Source: Thalassotalea loyana (lineage in GTDB: Bacteria; Pseudomonadota; Gammaproteobacteria; Enterobacterales; Alteromonadaceae). Taken from it: 64,000 nt of DNA. A program made the position numbers and the translations under genes. The DNA is taken from the NCBI RefSeq assembly GCF_030161435.1, contig NZ_BSSV01000009.1:104937-168936 (forward strand), written 5' to 3'. The notes below the pieces were generated by a model. That model ran no database searches, was not told where the DNA came from, and saw only the letters and a list, made by a program, of their open reading frames with translations. Position 1 is the first letter of the stretch. Each line of letters opens with the position of its first letter. Positions 40,920-53,305 of the stretch are shown piece after piece.

Positions 40920-43900
40920 TTATTCAGCTTCACCTAAACCGTCTGCATTTAATGCATCCGTTAACGCTTGAGCAGCTTCATCTTGTGACACAGTCACTTC
41001 TTCAGTTGCTAAAGCTTCGTTACGCTTACGCGCACGTTCTTGGTGGTATGAGTAACCTGTACCTGCTGGGATTAATCGACCAACAATTACGTTCTCTTTT
41101 AAGCCACGTAAGCTATCTTTCTTACCAGCAACAGCTGCTTCAGTAAGAACACGCGTTGTCTCTTGGAAAGACGCTGCTGAGATGAATGATTCAGTTGCTA
41201 GTGATGCTTTAGTAATACCCATCATTAACATTTCGATTTCAGCAGGTTGTTTACCTTGAGCGATTAGCTCACGGTTAGCGATGTTTACGTTCGCTACTTC
41301 AACAATTTCACCTTTCAAGAATTCTGAATCACCACCGTCTAAGATTTCACACTTACGGATCATTTGGCGAACGATTACTTCGATGTGCTTATCGTTGATT
41401 TTTACACCTTGTAAACGGTATACGTCTTGTACTTCGTTAACAATGTAGTTAGCAACTGCAGCAACACCACGTAAACGTAGAATGTCATGTGGAGACTCAG
41501 GACCGTCGGCAATAACCTCACCTTTTTGTACTGATTCACCTTCGAACACGTTAAGTTGACGCCACTTAGGAATCATTTCTTCGTATACTTCACCGCTTGG
41601 TTGCGTGATTAGTAGACGGCGCTTACCTTTAGTTTCTTTACCGAAACCGATAACACCGGTTTTCTCAGCAAGGATCGCAGGTTCTTTTGGCTTACGTGCT
41701 TCGAATAAGTCAGCAACACGCGGTAGACCACCGGTAATATCACGAGTCTTAGAAGACTCTTGTGGGATACGTGCTAACGCGTCACCGATATTTACTGGAG
41801 AACCATCTTCTAAGTTTACAATCGCGTTACCTGGTAAGAAGTATTGTGCTGGGATTTCAGTACCAGCGATCATTACGTCGTTACCTTTCTCGTCAACTAG
41901 CTTAACCATTGGGCGCATTTCTTTACCCGCAGAGCTACGTTGGTTTGCGTCTGTTACTACGATGCTAGATAAACCAGTTAGGTCATCTGTTTGGCGAGTC
42001 ATTGTTAAACCTTCAATTAGGTCAACAAATTTGATCTTACCAGCTACCTCAGTAATGATTGGGTGAGTATGTGGATCCCAGTTCGCTACGATTTCACCAG
42101 CTTCAATTGCTTCGCCGTCGTTCTTAGCTAATACAGAACCGTAAGGTACTTTATAACGCTCTTTCTCACGACCTAATTCGTCGATAACTGTTAATTCAGA
42201 AGAACGTGAAGTAATTACTGCATGACCTTCAGAGTTGATAACGAACTTAGCGTTTTGTAACTTAAGCGTACCTGTGTTCTTAACTTGAACAGAGTTTTCA
42301 GCTGACGCACGAGATGCCGCACCACCGATGTGGAACGTACGCATCGTTAACTGTGTACCTGGCTCACCGATTGATTGAGCAGCTACAACACCGATTGCTT
42401 CACCTTGGTTGATCATATGACCACGTGCTAAGTCACGACCGTAACAGTGTGCACAAATACCGAAGTCAGTTTCACAAGTAATGATTGAACGTACTTTGAT
42501 TTGATCAACTGAATGTTCTTCGATTACATCACAAAGTGCTTCATCGATTAGTGTGTTACGTGGAAGTAATACTTCCTCTGTACCAGGAATTAATACGTCT
42601 TCAGCAACTGTACGACCTAGTACACGCTCACGTAATGGTTCAACAACGTCACCACCTTCAATTAATGGTGTCATTAATAAGCCGTCTTCAGTACCACAGT
42701 CGTGCTCAGTTACAACTAAATCTTGTGCAACGTCAACTAGACGACGTGTTAAGTAACCCGAGTTAGCTGTCTTAAGTGCCGTATCGGCAAGACCTTTACG
42801 CGCACCGTGAGTTGAGATGAAGTACTGTAATACGTTTAGACCTTCACGGAAGTTAGCCGTGATTGGCGTTTCGATGATTGAGCCATCTGGCTTAGCCATT
42901 AGACCACGCATACCCGCTAGCTGACGAATCTGTGCCGCACTACCACGAGCACCCGAGTCAGCCATCATGAAGATTGAGTTGAATGAGTCTTGCTCTTCCA
43001 TCTCACCGTCACGGTTCTCGATAGACTCTTTCGATAAGTTGTCCATCATCGCTTTCGAAACTTTTTCGTTAGCAGATGACCAGATATCGATTACTTTGTT
43101 GTACTTCTCACCAGCAGTTACTAAACCTTGTTCGAACTGCTCTTGGATTTCAGTAACTTCTTCTTCCGCAGCGTCGATGATTGAGTACTTAGCTTCTGGG
43201 ATAACCATGTCATCAATACCAACTGATGCACCCGCTACCATTGCGTAATGGAAACCTGTGTACATGATGTGGTCAGCAAAGATAACTGTGTCTTTAAGAC
43301 CTAAGTTACGGTATGCATGGTTAATTAATTTTGAAATAGGCTTTTTGCCTAATGGCTGATCGATTAACTCGTAAGGTAAGCCTTTAGGACATACTTGCCA
43401 TAAAATTGCACGACCAACAGTTGTATCACGTAAAGAAGTTTTCGCTTCTAATTCACCTTCGGCATTGCGAACGTGCTCTGTGATACGGATTTTAACGCGT
43501 GCATGTAGCTCAGCAACACCAGTACGGTAAGCTTTTTCAGCTTCTTTAGTGTTAGCGAATACCATGCCTTCACCTTTACCATTAACACGATCACGTGTTA
43601 AGTAGTAAAGACCTAATACAACGTCCTGTGAAGGAACGATGATTGGGTCACCGTTTGCAGGTGAAAGAACGTTGTTAGTCGACATCATTAACGCACGAGC
43701 TTCTAATTGAGCTTCTAGTGTTAATGGAACGTGTACCGCCATTTGGTCACCATCGAAGTCGGCGTTGTATGCCGCACAAACTAATGGGTGAAGGTGAATC
43801 GCTTTACCTTCAATTAGTACAGGTTCGAATGCTTGGATACCAAGTCTGTGAAGTGTTGGTGCACGGTTAAGCATTACTGGGTGTTCACGAATTACTTCGT

Positions 43901-45137
43901 CTAATACATCCCATACTTCTGCGCCTTCACGCTCTACTAGTTTCTTAGCTGCTTTGATTGTAGTCGCTAAACCACGAGCTTCTAATTTACCGTAGATAAA
44001 TGGCTTGAATAGCTCAAGTGCCATCTTCTTAGGAAGACCACATTGATGTAAACGTAGAGTAGGACCTACTGTGATTACAGAACGGCCTGAGTAGTCAACA
44101 CGCTTACCAAGTAAGTTTTGACGGAAACGACCTTGCTTACCTTTGATCATGTCTGCAAGCGACTTAAGTGGACGCTTGTTAGAACCTGTGATCGCACGAC
44201 CACGACGACCGTTATCTAATAATGCATCAACAGACTCTTGTAACATACGCTTTTCGTTACGTACGATAATGTCTGGTGCAACTAGGTCTAATAGACGCTT
44301 CAAACGGTTGTTACGGTTGATTACACGACGGTATAAATCGTTCAAATCAGATGTCGCAAAACGACCACCATCTAGTGGTACTAATGGACGTAAATCTGGT
44401 GGAAGAATTGGTAATACAGACATGATCATCCACTCTGGCTTGTTGCCAGATTGAGCGAATGCTTCCATTAACTTCAAGCGCTTAGTGATCTTCTTACGCT
44501 TAGTTTCTGAACCAATTTCCGGTAGCTCTTCACGCATTTGCGCAATGTCGCCTTCAAGGTCGATTTGCTCTAATAAAGCAAGAACCGCTTCAGCACCCAT
44601 CTTAGCGTCGAACTCGTCACCGTGCTCTTCTAATGAGTCTAAGTATTCTTCTTCAGTTAAGATTTGACCTTTCTCTAATGTCGTCATACCTGGTTCGGTA
44701 ACAACATAAGATTCGAAGTATAAAACACGCTCAATATCGCGTAACGTCATGTCTAATAATAGACCGATACGTGATGGTAATGATTTTAAGAACCAAATGT
44801 GTGCAACTGGGCTTGCTAATTCAATGTGACCCATACGCTCACGACGTACTTTAGTAAGTGTTACTTCAACACCACATTTTTCACAAATTACACCACGGTG
44901 CTTTAAGCGCTTGTATTTACCACAAAGACATTCGTAGTCTTTTACTGGGCCGAAAATACGTGCACAGAATAAGCCGTCACGCTCTGGCTTGAACGTACGG
45001 TAGTTAATTGTCTCTGGCTTCTTAACTTCACCAAATGACCATGAACGAATTTGGTCAGGTGAAGCTAGTCCGATGCGAATACCATCGAATTCTTCTGTTT
45101 GATTTTGTTGCTTAAGAAACTTAAGTAAATCTTTCAC
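40920..45137 (-). CDS. rpoC: RNA polymerase beta' subunit
   Basis: The 1405-residue catalytic subunit (E. coli 1407). The N-terminal zinc site is [19 protein letters not shown] (about residues 70-88), the catalytic [12 protein letters not shown] is at about 458-469, and the second zinc site is [16 protein letters not shown] (from about 888). It lies 95 bases after rpoB. Confidence 0.98.
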   Translation of the reverse strand: MKDLLKFLKQQNQTEEFDGIRIGLASPDQIRSWSFGEVKKPETINYRTFKPERDGLFCARIFGPVKDYECLCGKYKRLKHRGVICEKCGVEVTLTKVRRERMGHIELASPVAHIWFLKSLPSRIGLLLDMTLRDIERVLYFESYVVTEPGMTTLEKGQILTEEEYLDSLEEHGDEFDAKMGAEAVLALLEQIDLEGDIAQMREELPEIGSETKRKKITKRLKLMEAFAQSGNKPEWMIMSVLPILPPDLRPLVPLDGGRFATSDLNDLYRRVINRNNRLKRLLDLVAPDIIVRNEKRMLQESVDALLDNGRRGRAITGSNKRPLKSLADMIKGKQGRFRQNLLGKRVDYSGRSVITVGPTLRLHQCGLPKKMALELFKPFIYGKLEARGLATTIKAAKKLVEREGAEVWDVLDEVIREHPVMLNRAPTLHRLGIQAFEPVLIEGKAIHLHPLVCAAYNADFDGDQMAVHVPLTLEAQLEARALMMSTNNVLSPANGDPIIVPSQDVVLGLYYLTRDRVNGKGEGMVFANTKEAEKAYRTGVAELHARVKIRITEHVRNAEGELEAKTSLRDTTVGRAILWQVCPKGLPYELIDQPLGKKPISKLINHAYRNLGLKDTVIFADHIMYTGFHYAMVAGASVGIDDMVIPEAKYSIIDAAEEEVTEIQEQFEQGLVTAGEKYNKVIDIWSSANEKVSKAMMDNLSKESIENRDGEMEEQDSFNSIFMMADSGARGSAAQIRQLAGMRGLMAKPDGSIIETPITANFREGLNVLQYFISTHGARKGLADTALKTANSGYLTRRLVDVAQDLVVTEHDCGTEDGLLMTPLIEGGDVVEPLRERVLGRTVAEDVLIPGTEEVLLPRNTLIDEALCDVIEEHSVDQIKVRSIITCETDFGICAHCYGRDLARGHMINQGEAIGVVAAQSIGEPGTQLTMRTFHIGGAASRASAENSVQVKNTGTLKLQNAKFVINSEGHAVITSRSSELTVIDELGREKERYKVPYGSVLAKNDGEAIEAGEIVANWDPHTHPIITEVAGKIKFVDLIEGLTMTRQTDDLTGLSSIVVTDANQRSSAGKEMRPMVKLVDEKGNDVMIAGTEIPAQYFLPGNAIVNLEDGSPVNIGDALARIPQESSKTRDITGGLPRVADLFEARKPKEPAILAEKTGVIGFGKETKGKRRLLITQPSGEVYEEMIPKWRQLNVFEGESVQKGEVIADGPESPHDILRLRGVAAVANYIVNEVQDVYRLQGVKINDKHIEVIVRQMIRKCEILDGGDSEFLKGEIVEVANVNIANRELIAQGKQPAEIEMLMMGITKASLATESFISAASFQETTRVLTEAAVAGKKDSLRGLKENVIVGRLIPAGTGYSYHQERARKRNEALATEEVTVSQDEAAQALTDALNADGLGEAE

Positions 45138-45232
45138 ACTCTATCTCCTGTCGGAGTTAAACCTTGTAAGAGGGCAACGGGTGCCCTCTTGCTATGCCAG
45201 CCTCTTCGGGCTGGCTTTTATCTCGTTGACCG

Positions 45233-48200
45233 CTATTCCTGGTCTAATTCGATGTTAATACCTAACGAGCGAATCTCTTTAAGTAATACATTGAACGACT
45301 CAGGCATACCTGGTTCCATACGGTGATCACCGTCTACTAAGTTCTTGTACATCTTAGTACGACCGTTCACGTCATCAGACTTAACCGTAAGCATTTCTTG
45401 TAAGGTGTAAGCAGCACCGGATGCTTCAAGTGCCCATACCTCCATCTCACCGAAACGCTGACCACCGAACTGAGCTTTACCACCTAGTGGCTGCTGAGTT
45501 ACTAGTGAGTATGAACCAGTTGAACGAGCATGCATCTTGTCATCAACTAAGTGGTTTAGTTTCAGCATGTACATGTAACCTACTGTTACTGGACGCTCAA
45601 ATTCACGACCTGTACGACCATCAGTTAAGATGAACTGACCACTTTCTGGCATATCAGCAAGTTTGAATAAGTCTTTAATTTCACGCTCACTTGCACCATC
45701 GAATACTGGTGTAGCAATTGGAAGACCTGCACGTAAGTTTTCTGCTAAGCGGTGTATTTCATCGTCAGAGAAGTTATCGATATCAACAACTTGGCGAGAC
45801 TCACCTAACTCGTACACTTCTTTTAAGAAGGCACGTAACTTAGCTGTTTCTTGTTGTGCTTTGATCATGCGGTCAATCTTTTCACCGATACCGCGTGCAG
45901 CCATACCTAAGTGAGTTTCTAGGATCTGACCGATGTTCATACGCGACGGTACACCTAACGGGTTAAGTACGATATCGACTGGAACACCGTTTTGGTCGTA
46001 TGGCATATCTTCAACAGGTACTACGTTTGAAATAACACCCTTGTTACCGTGACGACCAGCCATCTTATCACCAGGCTGAATGCGACGCTTAACTGCTAAG
46101 TAAACTTTAACAATTTTTAATACGCCAGGTGCTAAATCATCACCTTGAGTGATCTTACGACGCTTAGTTTCGAACTTCTTGTCGAACTCTTCTTTGATTG
46201 TGTCGTATTGCTCAGCAATTTGTTCTAACTCAGCTTGTTGGCCTTCGTCAGATAAGTTTTGCTGTAACCACTTGTCACGAGACATTGAGTTAAGATCAGA
46301 TTCGTTTAAGCCAGCTGAAAGTAATAACTTCTTAGCACGTGCATAAATGCCGTCTTCCAAGATAGAGAACTCGTCGCCTAAATCTTTCTTAACTTCGCTT
46401 AATTGCATTTCTTCAATTTCTAATGCACGTTGGTCTTTCTCAACGCCATCACGAGTGAAGATTTGTACATCGATGATTGTGCCTGAAACTGAGTTCGGTA
46501 CACGTAAAGAGCTGTCTTTAACGTCAGCTGCTTTCTCACCGAAGATTGCACGTAATAGTTTTTCTTCAGGTGTTAATTGCGTTTCACCTTTAGGCGTTAC
46601 TTTACCTACTAAGATGTCACCACCTTTAACTTCAGCACCAATGTAAACAACACCAGACTCGTCTAGCTTGCTTAATGCTGATTCACCAACGTTAGGGATA
46701 TCTGAAGTAATTTCTTCAGCACCTAATTTAGTGTCACGTGCGATACAAGATAATTCTTGAATATGAATCGTTGTGAAACGGTCTTCTTGCGCTACACGCT
46801 CAGAAATCAACATCGAGTCCTCGAAGTTGTAACCATTCCAAGGCATGAATGCGATACGCATGTTTTGACCAAGTGCTAAGTCACCCATATCTGTTGATGG
46901 GCCATCAGCTAATACATCACCACGGACAACTGGCTCGCCTACGCGACACTGTGGACGTTGGTTAATACATGTATTTTGGTTTGAACGCGTGTACTTAGTT
47001 AAGTTGTAGATATCGATACCTGCTTCACCAGGAACCATTTCATCTTCATTAACTTTAACTACGATACGAGAAGCATCTACGTAATCAACAACACCACCAC
47101 GTTTAGCAACTGCAGTTACACCTGAGTCTACCGCGATAGTTTTTTCCATACCTGTACCAACTAAAGGCTTGTCAGCTTTTAATGTTGGAACGGCTTGACG
47201 TTGCATGTTCGCACCCATCAATGCACGGTTAGCATCATCATGCTCAAGGAATGGAATTAATGACGCTGCCACAGAAACGATCTGCTGTGGAGATACATCC
47301 ATATATTGAACTTGTTCAGCAGACATTAACGTAAATTCGTTTTTGTGACGACATGGAACAAGACCGTCAACTAATTTACCATTTTCATCTACTTCAGCGT
47401 TCGCCTGTGCAACCACAAAGTTACCTTCTTCGATTGCAGATAAGTATTCAACTTCATCAGTAACAACACCGTCAACGATCTTACGGTAAGGCGTTTCTAA
47501 GAAACCGTAATCATTAGTACGAGCGTAACAAGATAATGAGTTGATTAGACCGATGTTTGGACCTTCCGGCGTTTCGATAGGACAAACACGACCGTAGTGC
47601 GTTGGGTGAACGTCACGTACTTCGAAGCCTGCACGTTCACGCGTTAAACCACCTGGGCCTAATGCAGAGATACGACGCTTGTGAGTAACTTCTGATAACG
47701 GGTTGTTTTGGTCCATAAACTGTGAAAGTTGCGAAGAACCAAAGAATTCTTTAACCGCTGCAGAAATTGGCTTAGCGTTAATTAGGTCTTGAGGCATAAC
47801 TGCATCTAAGTCACCTAAAGATAAACGCTCACGAACAGCACGCTCTACACGAACTAAACCAACACGGAATTGGTTTTCTGCCATTTCACCTACAGAACGG
47901 ATACGACGGTTACCTAAATGGTCGATATCATCTGTTTCACCTTTACCATCGCGAATTGCGATTAAAGTTTTCATTACAGAGATAATGTCGTCGTTTGATA
48001 ATACGCCTTCACCTGTATCTTCTGCTGCGCCAACACGACGGTTGAACTTCATACGACCAACCGTTGATAAGTCGTAACGCTCTAATGAGAAGAATAGATT
48101 TGCAAATAATGCTTCAGCAGCATCTTTTGTTGGTGGCTCACCAGGACGCATCATACGGTAAATTTCAACTAACGCTTCTAAACGGTTAGTTGTAGTATCG

Positions 48201-49261
48201 ATACGAACGGTATCAGACATGTATGAACCAACATCAAATTCGTTCATGTATAAAGTGTCTAATACTTTATGCCCAGCTTGGCTTAACTCAGCTAATAACT
48301 CTAACGTAATTTCAGCATTTGCTTCAGCAACAACTTCGCCAGTTGACTCATCGATGTAAGCTTTAGATAACACTTTACCTACGATGTAATCTGCTGGTAC
48401 TTCTAATTCGGTAACATTTTCTTTTGATAACGTACGAATGTGACGCGCAGTAATACGACGACCTTGTTCAACTAAAACATCACCATTTGGCAATTTAATG
48501 TCGAAAGTCGCAGTTTCACCACGTAAACGCTCAGGGATTAATTCCATGATCATCTTGTCGCCTTTGATTTCATAGGCGGTAGTGTCATAGAACATCGCTA
48601 AGATTTCTTCAGTTGAGTAATCTAAAGCGCGTAAGATGATCGACGCAGGTAATTTACGACGACGGTCAATACGTACGAATAAGTTATCTTTCGGGTCAAA
48701 CTCGAAGTCTAACCACGAACCACGGTAAGGAATCACACGTGCGTTGTATAACACTTTACCTGAAGAGTGTGTTTTACCTTTGTCATGATCAAAGAAAACA
48801 CCTGGTGAACGGTGCAATTGTGAAACAATAACACGCTCCGTACCATTAATAACGAACGTACCGTTCTCAGTCATTAATGGGATTTCACCCATATACACTT
48901 CTTGCTCTTTGATATCTTTTACTGTACCAGCCGGTGCATCTTTATCGTAAAGCACTAAGCGTAACTTAACACGTAGTGGCGCAGAGTAAGTAACACCACG
49001 GATTTGACATTCTTTAACGTCAAATAATGGCTCACCTAAACGGTAGCTTACGTATTGTAATTCAGAGCTACCAGAGTAGCTTTTAATTGGGAAAATTGAA
49101 CGGAACGCGGCTTCTAAACCCGTTTCGCCAGTAGGATCAATATCAATGAACTTTCGGAAAGATTCGAGTTGGATGGACAACAAGAATGGGTAATCCATTA
49201 CTTGTGCACTTTTACCAAAGTCCTTTCTAATTCGTTTCTTTTCAGAGTAAGAGTAAACCAT
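45233..49261 (-). CDS. rpoB: RNA polymerase beta subunit
   Basis: The 1342-residue beta subunit has the same length as in E. coli. The rifampicin pocket ([20 protein letters not shown], about residues 508-527, followed by [10 protein letters not shown]) has the wild-type residues, and [12 protein letters not shown] (about 1065) is the catalytic-site motif. It is preceded by a structured 241-base gap after rplL. Confidence 0.98.
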   Translation of the reverse strand: MVYSYSEKKRIRKDFGKSAQVMDYPFLLSIQLESFRKFIDIDPTGETGLEAAFRSIFPIKSYSGSSELQYVSYRLGEPLFDVKECQIRGVTYSAPLRVKLRLVLYDKDAPAGTVKDIKEQEVYMGEIPLMTENGTFVINGTERVIVSQLHRSPGVFFDHDKGKTHSSGKVLYNARVIPYRGSWLDFEFDPKDNLFVRIDRRRKLPASIILRALDYSTEEILAMFYDTTAYEIKGDKMIMELIPERLRGETATFDIKLPNGDVLVEQGRRITARHIRTLSKENVTELEVPADYIVGKVLSKAYIDESTGEVVAEANAEITLELLAELSQAGHKVLDTLYMNEFDVGSYMSDTVRIDTTTNRLEALVEIYRMMRPGEPPTKDAAEALFANLFFSLERYDLSTVGRMKFNRRVGAAEDTGEGVLSNDDIISVMKTLIAIRDGKGETDDIDHLGNRRIRSVGEMAENQFRVGLVRVERAVRERLSLGDLDAVMPQDLINAKPISAAVKEFFGSSQLSQFMDQNNPLSEVTHKRRISALGPGGLTRERAGFEVRDVHPTHYGRVCPIETPEGPNIGLINSLSCYARTNDYGFLETPYRKIVDGVVTDEVEYLSAIEEGNFVVAQANAEVDENGKLVDGLVPCRHKNEFTLMSAEQVQYMDVSPQQIVSVAASLIPFLEHDDANRALMGANMQRQAVPTLKADKPLVGTGMEKTIAVDSGVTAVAKRGGVVDYVDASRIVVKVNEDEMVPGEAGIDIYNLTKYTRSNQNTCINQRPQCRVGEPVVRGDVLADGPSTDMGDLALGQNMRIAFMPWNGYNFEDSMLISERVAQEDRFTTIHIQELSCIARDTKLGAEEITSDIPNVGESALSKLDESGVVYIGAEVKGGDILVGKVTPKGETQLTPEEKLLRAIFGEKAADVKDSSLRVPNSVSGTIIDVQIFTRDGVEKDQRALEIEEMQLSEVKKDLGDEFSILEDGIYARAKKLLLSAGLNESDLNSMSRDKWLQQNLSDEGQQAELEQIAEQYDTIKEEFDKKFETKRRKITQGDDLAPGVLKIVKVYLAVKRRIQPGDKMAGRHGNKGVISNVVPVEDMPYDQNGVPVDIVLNPLGVPSRMNIGQILETHLGMAARGIGEKIDRMIKAQQETAKLRAFLKEVYELGESRQVVDIDNFSDDEIHRLAENLRAGLPIATPVFDGASEREIKDLFKLADMPESGQFILTDGRTGREFERPVTVGYMYMLKLNHLVDDKMHARSTGSYSLVTQQPLGGKAQFGGQRFGEMEVWALEASGAAYTLQEMLTVKSDDVNGRTKMYKNLVDGDHRMEPGMPESFNVLLKEIRSLGINIELDQE

Positions 49262-49293
49262 GGGGTTCCTCAGCTAGCTGGTTATACCGAATC

Positions 49294-49373
49294 TGTCTGT
49301 GAGCAGACAGCCTATTGCTGTGACATCAAATGCCAAGTTGAGTGCACACTGGTGAATATGCAGTCAACTTGGC
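49294..49373 (-). promoter_or_regulatory. Hairpins in the rplL-rpoB gap (possible RNase III site)
   Basis: GCCAAGTTGAGTGCA (49332-49346) pairs with TGCAGTCAACTTGGC (49359-49373), a near-perfect 15-base stem. A second hairpin CTGTCTG/CAGACAG lies at 49294-49311. In E. coli this gap holds an RNase III cleavage hairpin; an equivalent role is inferred from position and stem length. Confidence 0.55.
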
Positions 49374-49434
49374 AATACGTCTAAACTTTTTATAATGCAC
49401 TGTTTTTGGGTAAAAAAAACCACTTTATTTAGCG

Positions 49435-49466
49435 CAAAAAGGCCGGTGACGTTTAAATCACCAGCC
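49435..49466 (-). terminator. rplL-rpoB attenuator
   Basis: Minus-strand GGCTGGTGA, TTTAAAC-G, TCACCGGCC then TTTTTGCG, 37 bases after the rplL stop. A leaky terminator at this point in E. coli lowers rpoBC expression relative to the ribosomal proteins; the same is likely here. Confidence 0.8.
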
Positions 49467-49502
49467 ATTGCCTATTAGGCAGCTAATCTGTAGTAAGACA
49501 GA

Positions 49503-49871
49503 TTATTTGATCTCAATAGTAGCACCTGCTTCTTCAAGATCTTTCTTAAGAGCTTCAGCTTCTTCTTTAGAAACAGCTTCTTTAAGAGCTTTAGGAGCAG
49601 CTTCAACTAGTTCTTTAGCTTCTTTTAAGCCAAGACCAGTTGCACCACGTACTGCTTTGATTACAGCAACTTTCTTATCGCCGAAACCAGCTAAGATTAC
49701 GTCGAATTCAGTTTGCTCAGCAGCAGCAGCACCAGCGTCACCGCCAGCTACAGCAACAGCAGCAGCAGCAGATACGCCGAACTTCTCTTCCATTGCTTCA
49801 ATTAATTCTACTACGTCCATTACTGACATTTCAGCAATAGCATTTAGGATATCGTCTTTAGAAATAGACAT
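49503..49871 (-). CDS. rplL: 50S ribosomal protein L7/L12
   Basis: L7/L12 forms the mobile stalk that recruits translation factors. The 122-residue product has the helical N-terminal dimer domain (about 1-33), an alanine-rich hinge ([19 protein letters not shown]) and the C-terminal domain with [24 protein letters not shown]. Confidence 0.97.
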   Translation of the reverse strand: MSISKDDILNAIAEMSVMDVVELIEAMEEKFGVSAAAAVAVAGGDAGAAAAEQTEFDVILAGFGDKKVAVIKAVRGATGLGLKEAKELVEAAPKALKEAVSKEEAEALKKDLEEAGATIEIK

Positions 49872-49979
49872 TATTCAATTTCCTGTGTTTAGGTAAACAA
49901 TCTAAAAATGATTGTTTGAAATAACTATAAAATACAAAAAGTGCGAGTTGGTCTCTTAACATTAAGAGGGTAACAACTA

Positions 49980-50474
49980 TTAAGCAGCTTCTTGCTCTTT
50001 CTGATCGCGAATTGCTGCAATCGTACGGGCAAGTTTGCCTGCAGATGCTTCTTTCATAGCGCTCATTAAACGTGCAATTGCTTCGTCGTACGTTGGTAGC
50101 TTAGCTAACATCGCAACGTCTACAGCGTTACCTTCGAATGCTGCAGCTTTTAATTCAAAGTTTTCGTTTTCTTTAGCGAAATCTGAGAATAAACGTGCTG
50201 CTGCACCTGGGTGCTCGTTTGAAAATGCAATTAATGAAGGACCAACTAGTGTTTCAGTAACACATTCAAATTCAGTACCTTCTAAAGCACGACGTGCTAA
50301 TGTGTTACGGACAACTTTCATCCATACGCCATTTTCACGTGCTTGCTTACGTAAAGCAGTAATTGCTTCAACCGTAATACCGCGAGAATCCGCGATTACA
50401 GCTGACTGAGCGCCATTGGCAGCTTCATGAACTTCAGCAACAATTGCTTTTTTGTCATCAAGATTGATAGCCAT
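49980..50474 (-). CDS. rplJ: 50S ribosomal protein L10
   Basis: L10 anchors the L7/L12 dimers. The 164-residue product starts at ATG 50472-50474 ([17 protein letters not shown]) behind AGGAG. A 21-residue in-frame extension lies in the leader RNA and is rejected. Contains [23 protein letters not shown] and ends in the helix that binds L7/L12. Confidence 0.97.
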   Translation of the reverse strand: MAINLDDKKAIVAEVHEAANGAQSAVIADSRGITVEAITALRKQARENGVWMKVVRNTLARRALEGTEFECVTETLVGPSLIAFSNEHPGAAARLFSDFAKENENFELKAAAFEGNAVDVAMLAKLPTYDEAIARLMSAMKEASAGKLARTIAAIRDQKEQEAA

Positions 50475-50700
50475 TGGCTTTAACTCCTGGTTCAACCGGG
50501 TTTGAAACCGGTAATTACAACTCCGTAGGTCTTTCAACCTGCGGCCATTACGGCGAGAGCCAGAAATTTAAGGAAATATCTGGGTAATCACCATCTACGT
50601 AGGAACATTAAGGTTTAATATCAGCGTAAACTGCCTTAAACCACCTACGGTCTTTGACGGGACTGTTAAAAAAGTAAGCTTTTAAAACAGTTCCTACCAA
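50475..50700 (-). promoter_or_regulatory. L10 leader RNA
   Basis: The 270-base gap before rplJ has the features of the L10 leader: several stems, for example AACTGTTTTAAAAGCTTA pairing with CTTTTTTAACAGT and ACCGGTTTCAAACCCGGT near the start codon, plus a far-apart pair CGTAGGTGG/CCTACG. In E. coli the L10-L7/L12 complex binds this leader to repress rplJL. I did not draw the full fold. Confidence 0.65.
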
Positions 50701-50707
50701 AATTAAG

Positions 50708-50743
50708 GGGGCGAATTATAGATTAATATTTCGCCCCTGTAAA
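50708..50743 (-). promoter_or_regulatory. rplJ promoter set in an inverted repeat
   Basis: Minus-strand TTTACA (50743-50738), 17 bases, TATAAT (50720-50715). The -10 lies at the loop edge of a perfect 8-base inverted repeat, GGGGCGAA (50737-50730) and TTCGCCCC (50715-50708), which starts 11 bases after the rplA stop. The repeat could also act as a weak terminator for rplKA. Confidence 0.7.
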
Positions 50744-50747
50744 GGTC

Positions 50748-51443
50748 TTAGAAGTTTAAAGTACCTTGATCTACGGTTACACCAGCACCCATAGTCGTTG
50801 ATACAGAGATCTTCTTAATGTATTGACCTTTAGCATTAGCTGGTTTTGCTTTCTTAAGCGCTTCCAATAATGCTTCTAAGTTCTCTTGTAACTTAGCATC
50901 TTCGAAATCAACCTTACCGATTGTAGTATGGATGATACCGTTTTTGTCGTTACGGTAACGAATCTGACCAGCTTTTGCGTTGTTAACAGCAGTTACTACG
51001 TCAGGAGTTACAGTACCAACTTTCGGGTTAGGCATTAAACCACGTGGGCCTAAGATTTGACCTAACTGACCTACTACGCGCATTGCATCTGGAGTAGCAA
51101 TAACAACGTCGAAGTCCATCTGACCAGCTTTAACTTGTTCAGCTAAGTCATCCATACCAACTACGTCAGCACCAGCTTCTTTCGCTTTGTCTGCGTTTGC
51201 ACCTTGAGTGAAAACAGCAACACGAACGTCACGACCAGTACCGTTTGGTAATACAGTTGCACCACGAACGTTTTGGTCTGATTTACGAGCATCGATACCT
51301 AAGTTGATTGCAACATCAACACTTTCACGGAATTTAGCAGTAGCTAATTCTTTTAAAAGTGCGATTGCTTCGTTGATTTCATAATCTTTTAATACGTCCA
51401 CTTTTTCACGGATAAGACGAGCGCGCTTTGATAATTTAGCCAT
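50748..51443 (-). CDS. rplA: 50S ribosomal protein L1
   Basis: L1 forms the stalk at the E site and in E. coli represses rplKA translation. The 231-residue product starts [16 protein letters not shown]. It contains [35 protein letters not shown] and [17 protein letters not shown]. It lies 4 bases after rplK. Confidence 0.97.
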   Translation of the reverse strand: MAKLSKRARLIREKVDVLKDYEINEAIALLKELATAKFRESVDVAINLGIDARKSDQNVRGATVLPNGTGRDVRVAVFTQGANADKAKEAGADVVGMDDLAEQVKAGQMDFDVVIATPDAMRVVGQLGQILGPRGLMPNPKVGTVTPDVVTAVNNAKAGQIRYRNDKNGIIHTTIGKVDFEDAKLQENLEALLEALKKAKPANAKGQYIKKISVSTTMGAGVTVDQGTLNF

Positions 51444-51447
51444 TCGA

Positions 51448-51876
51448 TTAACCCTCTACCACTAAGCCCATTGAACGAGCAGAGCCCGCGATAGTGTTAA
51501 CAGCTGCGTCCATGTCGCCTGCTGTTAAATCTGGTTCTTTCATCTTAACGATTTCTTCAAGTTGAGCACGTGTAACAGTACCAACTTTTTCAGTGTTAGG
51601 ACGACCTGAACCTGACTTGATACCAGCAGCTTTCTTAAGTAAGTAAGATGCAGGTGGAGTCTTAGTTTCGAACGTGAAAGAACGGTCATTGTATACAGTA
51701 ATAACTACTGGTACTGGAGCGCCTTTGTCTAATGCATCTGTACGAGCATTGAATGCTTTACAGAATTCCATGATGTTTACACCGTGTTGACCTAATGCAG
51801 GACCAACTGGTGGCGACGGGTTAGCTGCACCAGCAGCTACTTGTAGCTTGATTAAAGCTTGGACTTTTTTAGCCAT
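51448..51876 (-). CDS. rplK: 50S ribosomal protein L11
   Basis: L11 sits in the GTPase-associated centre and senses deacylated tRNA for RelA. The 142-residue product equals E. coli. It starts [35 protein letters not shown] and has the C-terminal [17 protein letters not shown]. First gene of rplKA. Confidence 0.97.
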   Translation of the reverse strand: MAKKVQALIKLQVAAGAANPSPPVGPALGQHGVNIMEFCKAFNARTDALDKGAPVPVVITVYNDRSFTFETKTPPASYLLKKAAGIKSGSGRPNTEKVGTVTRAQLEEIVKMKEPDLTAGDMDAAVNTIAGSARSMGLVVEG

Positions 51877-52012
51877 CTTTAAAGATTCCTATGTTTGGGT
51901 AATAACGCTAGTTCTTTCGAACACCACACTCGTCCTTTTAATAAGGTTAAGTGTTAGCTCCCCGTGGATTAAAATTCACCGTTTTTTGGCCAGCTTTCGC
52001 CCGCCCAAATAA

Positions 52013-52054
52013 AAACGGTAGCGGATTATAAAATAATCAACACTACCGTTTCAA
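52013..52054 (-). promoter_or_regulatory. Combined nusG terminator and rplK promoter
   Basis: On the minus strand, a 9-base perfect stem AAACGGTAG (52051-52043) and CTACCGTTT (52021-52013) is followed by TTATTT and ends secE-nusG 47 bases after the nusG stop. Its loop holds TATAAT (52030-52025). The -35 TTGAAA (52054-52049) overlaps the 5' arm at 18-base spacing. The rplK leader then starts inside the terminator. Confidence 0.75.
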
Positions 52055-52097
52055 GTACTAATTTAAATTTAAGTTTTAATTTAACAAATAATTAAAA

Positions 52098-52670
52098 TTA
52101 GCCTTTTTCAACTTGAACAAATTCTAGGTCAACTGGCGTCGAGCGACCGAAAATAAGCACAGATACTTTAATACGGTTCTTCTCGTAATCGAGCTCTTCA
52201 ACAACACCATTAAAGTCAGCAAATGGACCATCAATAACGCGGATAACCTCACCCACCTCAAACAATGTCTTAGGCTTCGGCTTATCTGTAGAGTCTTCTA
52301 ATCGTTGTAAAATACGATCTGCTTCACGTTGCGTAATAGGCGCAGGGCGATCAGATGTGCCACCGATAAAACCAAGTACGCGTGGAACACTTTTCACTAA
52401 GTGCCATGCTTCTTCGTCCATTGCCATTTCAACAAGAACGTAACCTGGGAAGAATTTACGAGCACTTTTACGTTTTTGACCAGCACGCATCTCTACTACT
52501 TCTTCAGTAGGTACTAAAATCTGACCAAACTTGTCTTCCAAGCCATGAATTTGAATGTGCTCAATTAACGTTTTTTGAACACGAGCTTCGTAGCCAGAAA
52601 ATGCTTGAACAACGTACCAACGTAATTTTGGTCCAGTGTTTTCTTCTGTAAATGATTTTTCGTCAGTCAT
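52098..52670 (-). CDS. nusG: Transcription antitermination factor NusG
   Basis: NusG couples RNA polymerase to Rho and the ribosome. The 190-residue product starts [28 protein letters not shown] at 52668-52670; the longer frame overlaps secE. The NGN domain covers about 15-125 ([10 protein letters not shown]). The KOW domain follows ([21 protein letters not shown]). It lies 2 bases after secE. Confidence 0.97.
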   Translation of the reverse strand: MTDEKSFTEENTGPKLRWYVVQAFSGYEARVQKTLIEHIQIHGLEDKFGQILVPTEEVVEMRAGQKRKSARKFFPGYVLVEMAMDEEAWHLVKSVPRVLGFIGGTSDRPAPITQREADRILQRLEDSTDKPKPKTLFEVGEVIRVIDGPFADFNGVVEELDYEKNRIKVSVLIFGRSTPVDLEFVQVEKG

Positions 52671-52672
52671 AA

Positions 52673-53053
52673 TTAAGCCGAAACTCCAGTGATTAAGCCA
52701 ACAATCCACATTAATAGTGAATCAATGCCCCATAAAATTAATGACATTACTAATGTTGCAACAAGAACGATACCCGTTGTTTGTAAAGCCTCTTGGCGAG
52801 TTGGCCAAACAACTTTACGAACCTCAGTTCTAGCTTCTTTCGCAAATTCAATAAATGTACGGCCTTTTTCAGTTTGAGCGGCAATAAAAGCTGCAATAAT
52901 AACTGCTACAACCACACCAATTGCGCGAAATAAAACTGACTCGTTACTAAAATAATAGTTACCAAAAACAGCACCTGCTAAAATAAGGAATGTTACACCC
53001 CATTTTAGTGTGTCTAGAGAACCGCCTGTTTGGTTTTCCGTACTTGCATTCAT
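52673..53053 (-). CDS. secE: Preprotein translocase subunit SecE
   Basis: SecE clamps SecY in the membrane. The 126-residue product has three membrane segments (about residues 16-33, 41-60 and 95-118), as in E. coli, with the conserved [25 protein letters not shown] hinge before the third. It is co-transcribed with tRNA-Trp upstream and nusG downstream. Confidence 0.95.
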   Translation of the reverse strand: MNASTENQTGGSLDTLKWGVTFLILAGAVFGNYYFSNESVLFRAIGVVVAVIIAAFIAAQTEKGRTFIEFAKEARTEVRKVVWPTRQEALQTTGIVLVATLVMSLILWGIDSLLMWIVGLITGVSA

Positions 53054-53128
53054 ATATCTTTGACCCGTAAATCGTATTTAGCAATTTTAGCTACTTTAGT
53101 GAATCCATTGTTTCACTAAACAATAATT

Positions 53129-53205
53129 TGGCAGGGGTAGAGAGATTCGAACTCCCAACCGTCGGTTTTGGAGACCGCTGTTCTACCAATTGGAACTATA
53201 CCCCT
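53129..53205 (-). tRNA. tRNA-Trp (CCA anticodon)
   Basis: A 77-base gene with encoded CCA. Acceptor AGGGGTA pairs with TACCCCT. The anticodon loop reads CTCCAAA within CGGTCTCCAAAACCG, and the T-arm GGGAGTTCGAATCTC has slight mismatch at its end. It lies 75 bases upstream of secE, with a promoter just before it. Confidence 0.95.
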
Positions 53206-53277
53206 ATATACACTTACACTAATCGGGTGAATCTTGTTTGTTTGGGATTTAAGAATAACTCGAGAAGTGAGGTCGGT

Positions 53278-53305
53278 ATTATACTGAGTCAATTTTTTTA
53301 CTCAA
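53278..53305 (-). promoter_or_regulatory. tRNA-Trp-secE-nusG promoter
   Basis: Minus-strand TTGAGT (53305-53300), 16 bases, TATAAT (53283-53278). It overlaps the last codons of the hydroxylase gene and would start transcription about 65 bases before tRNA-Trp. Confidence 0.7.
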
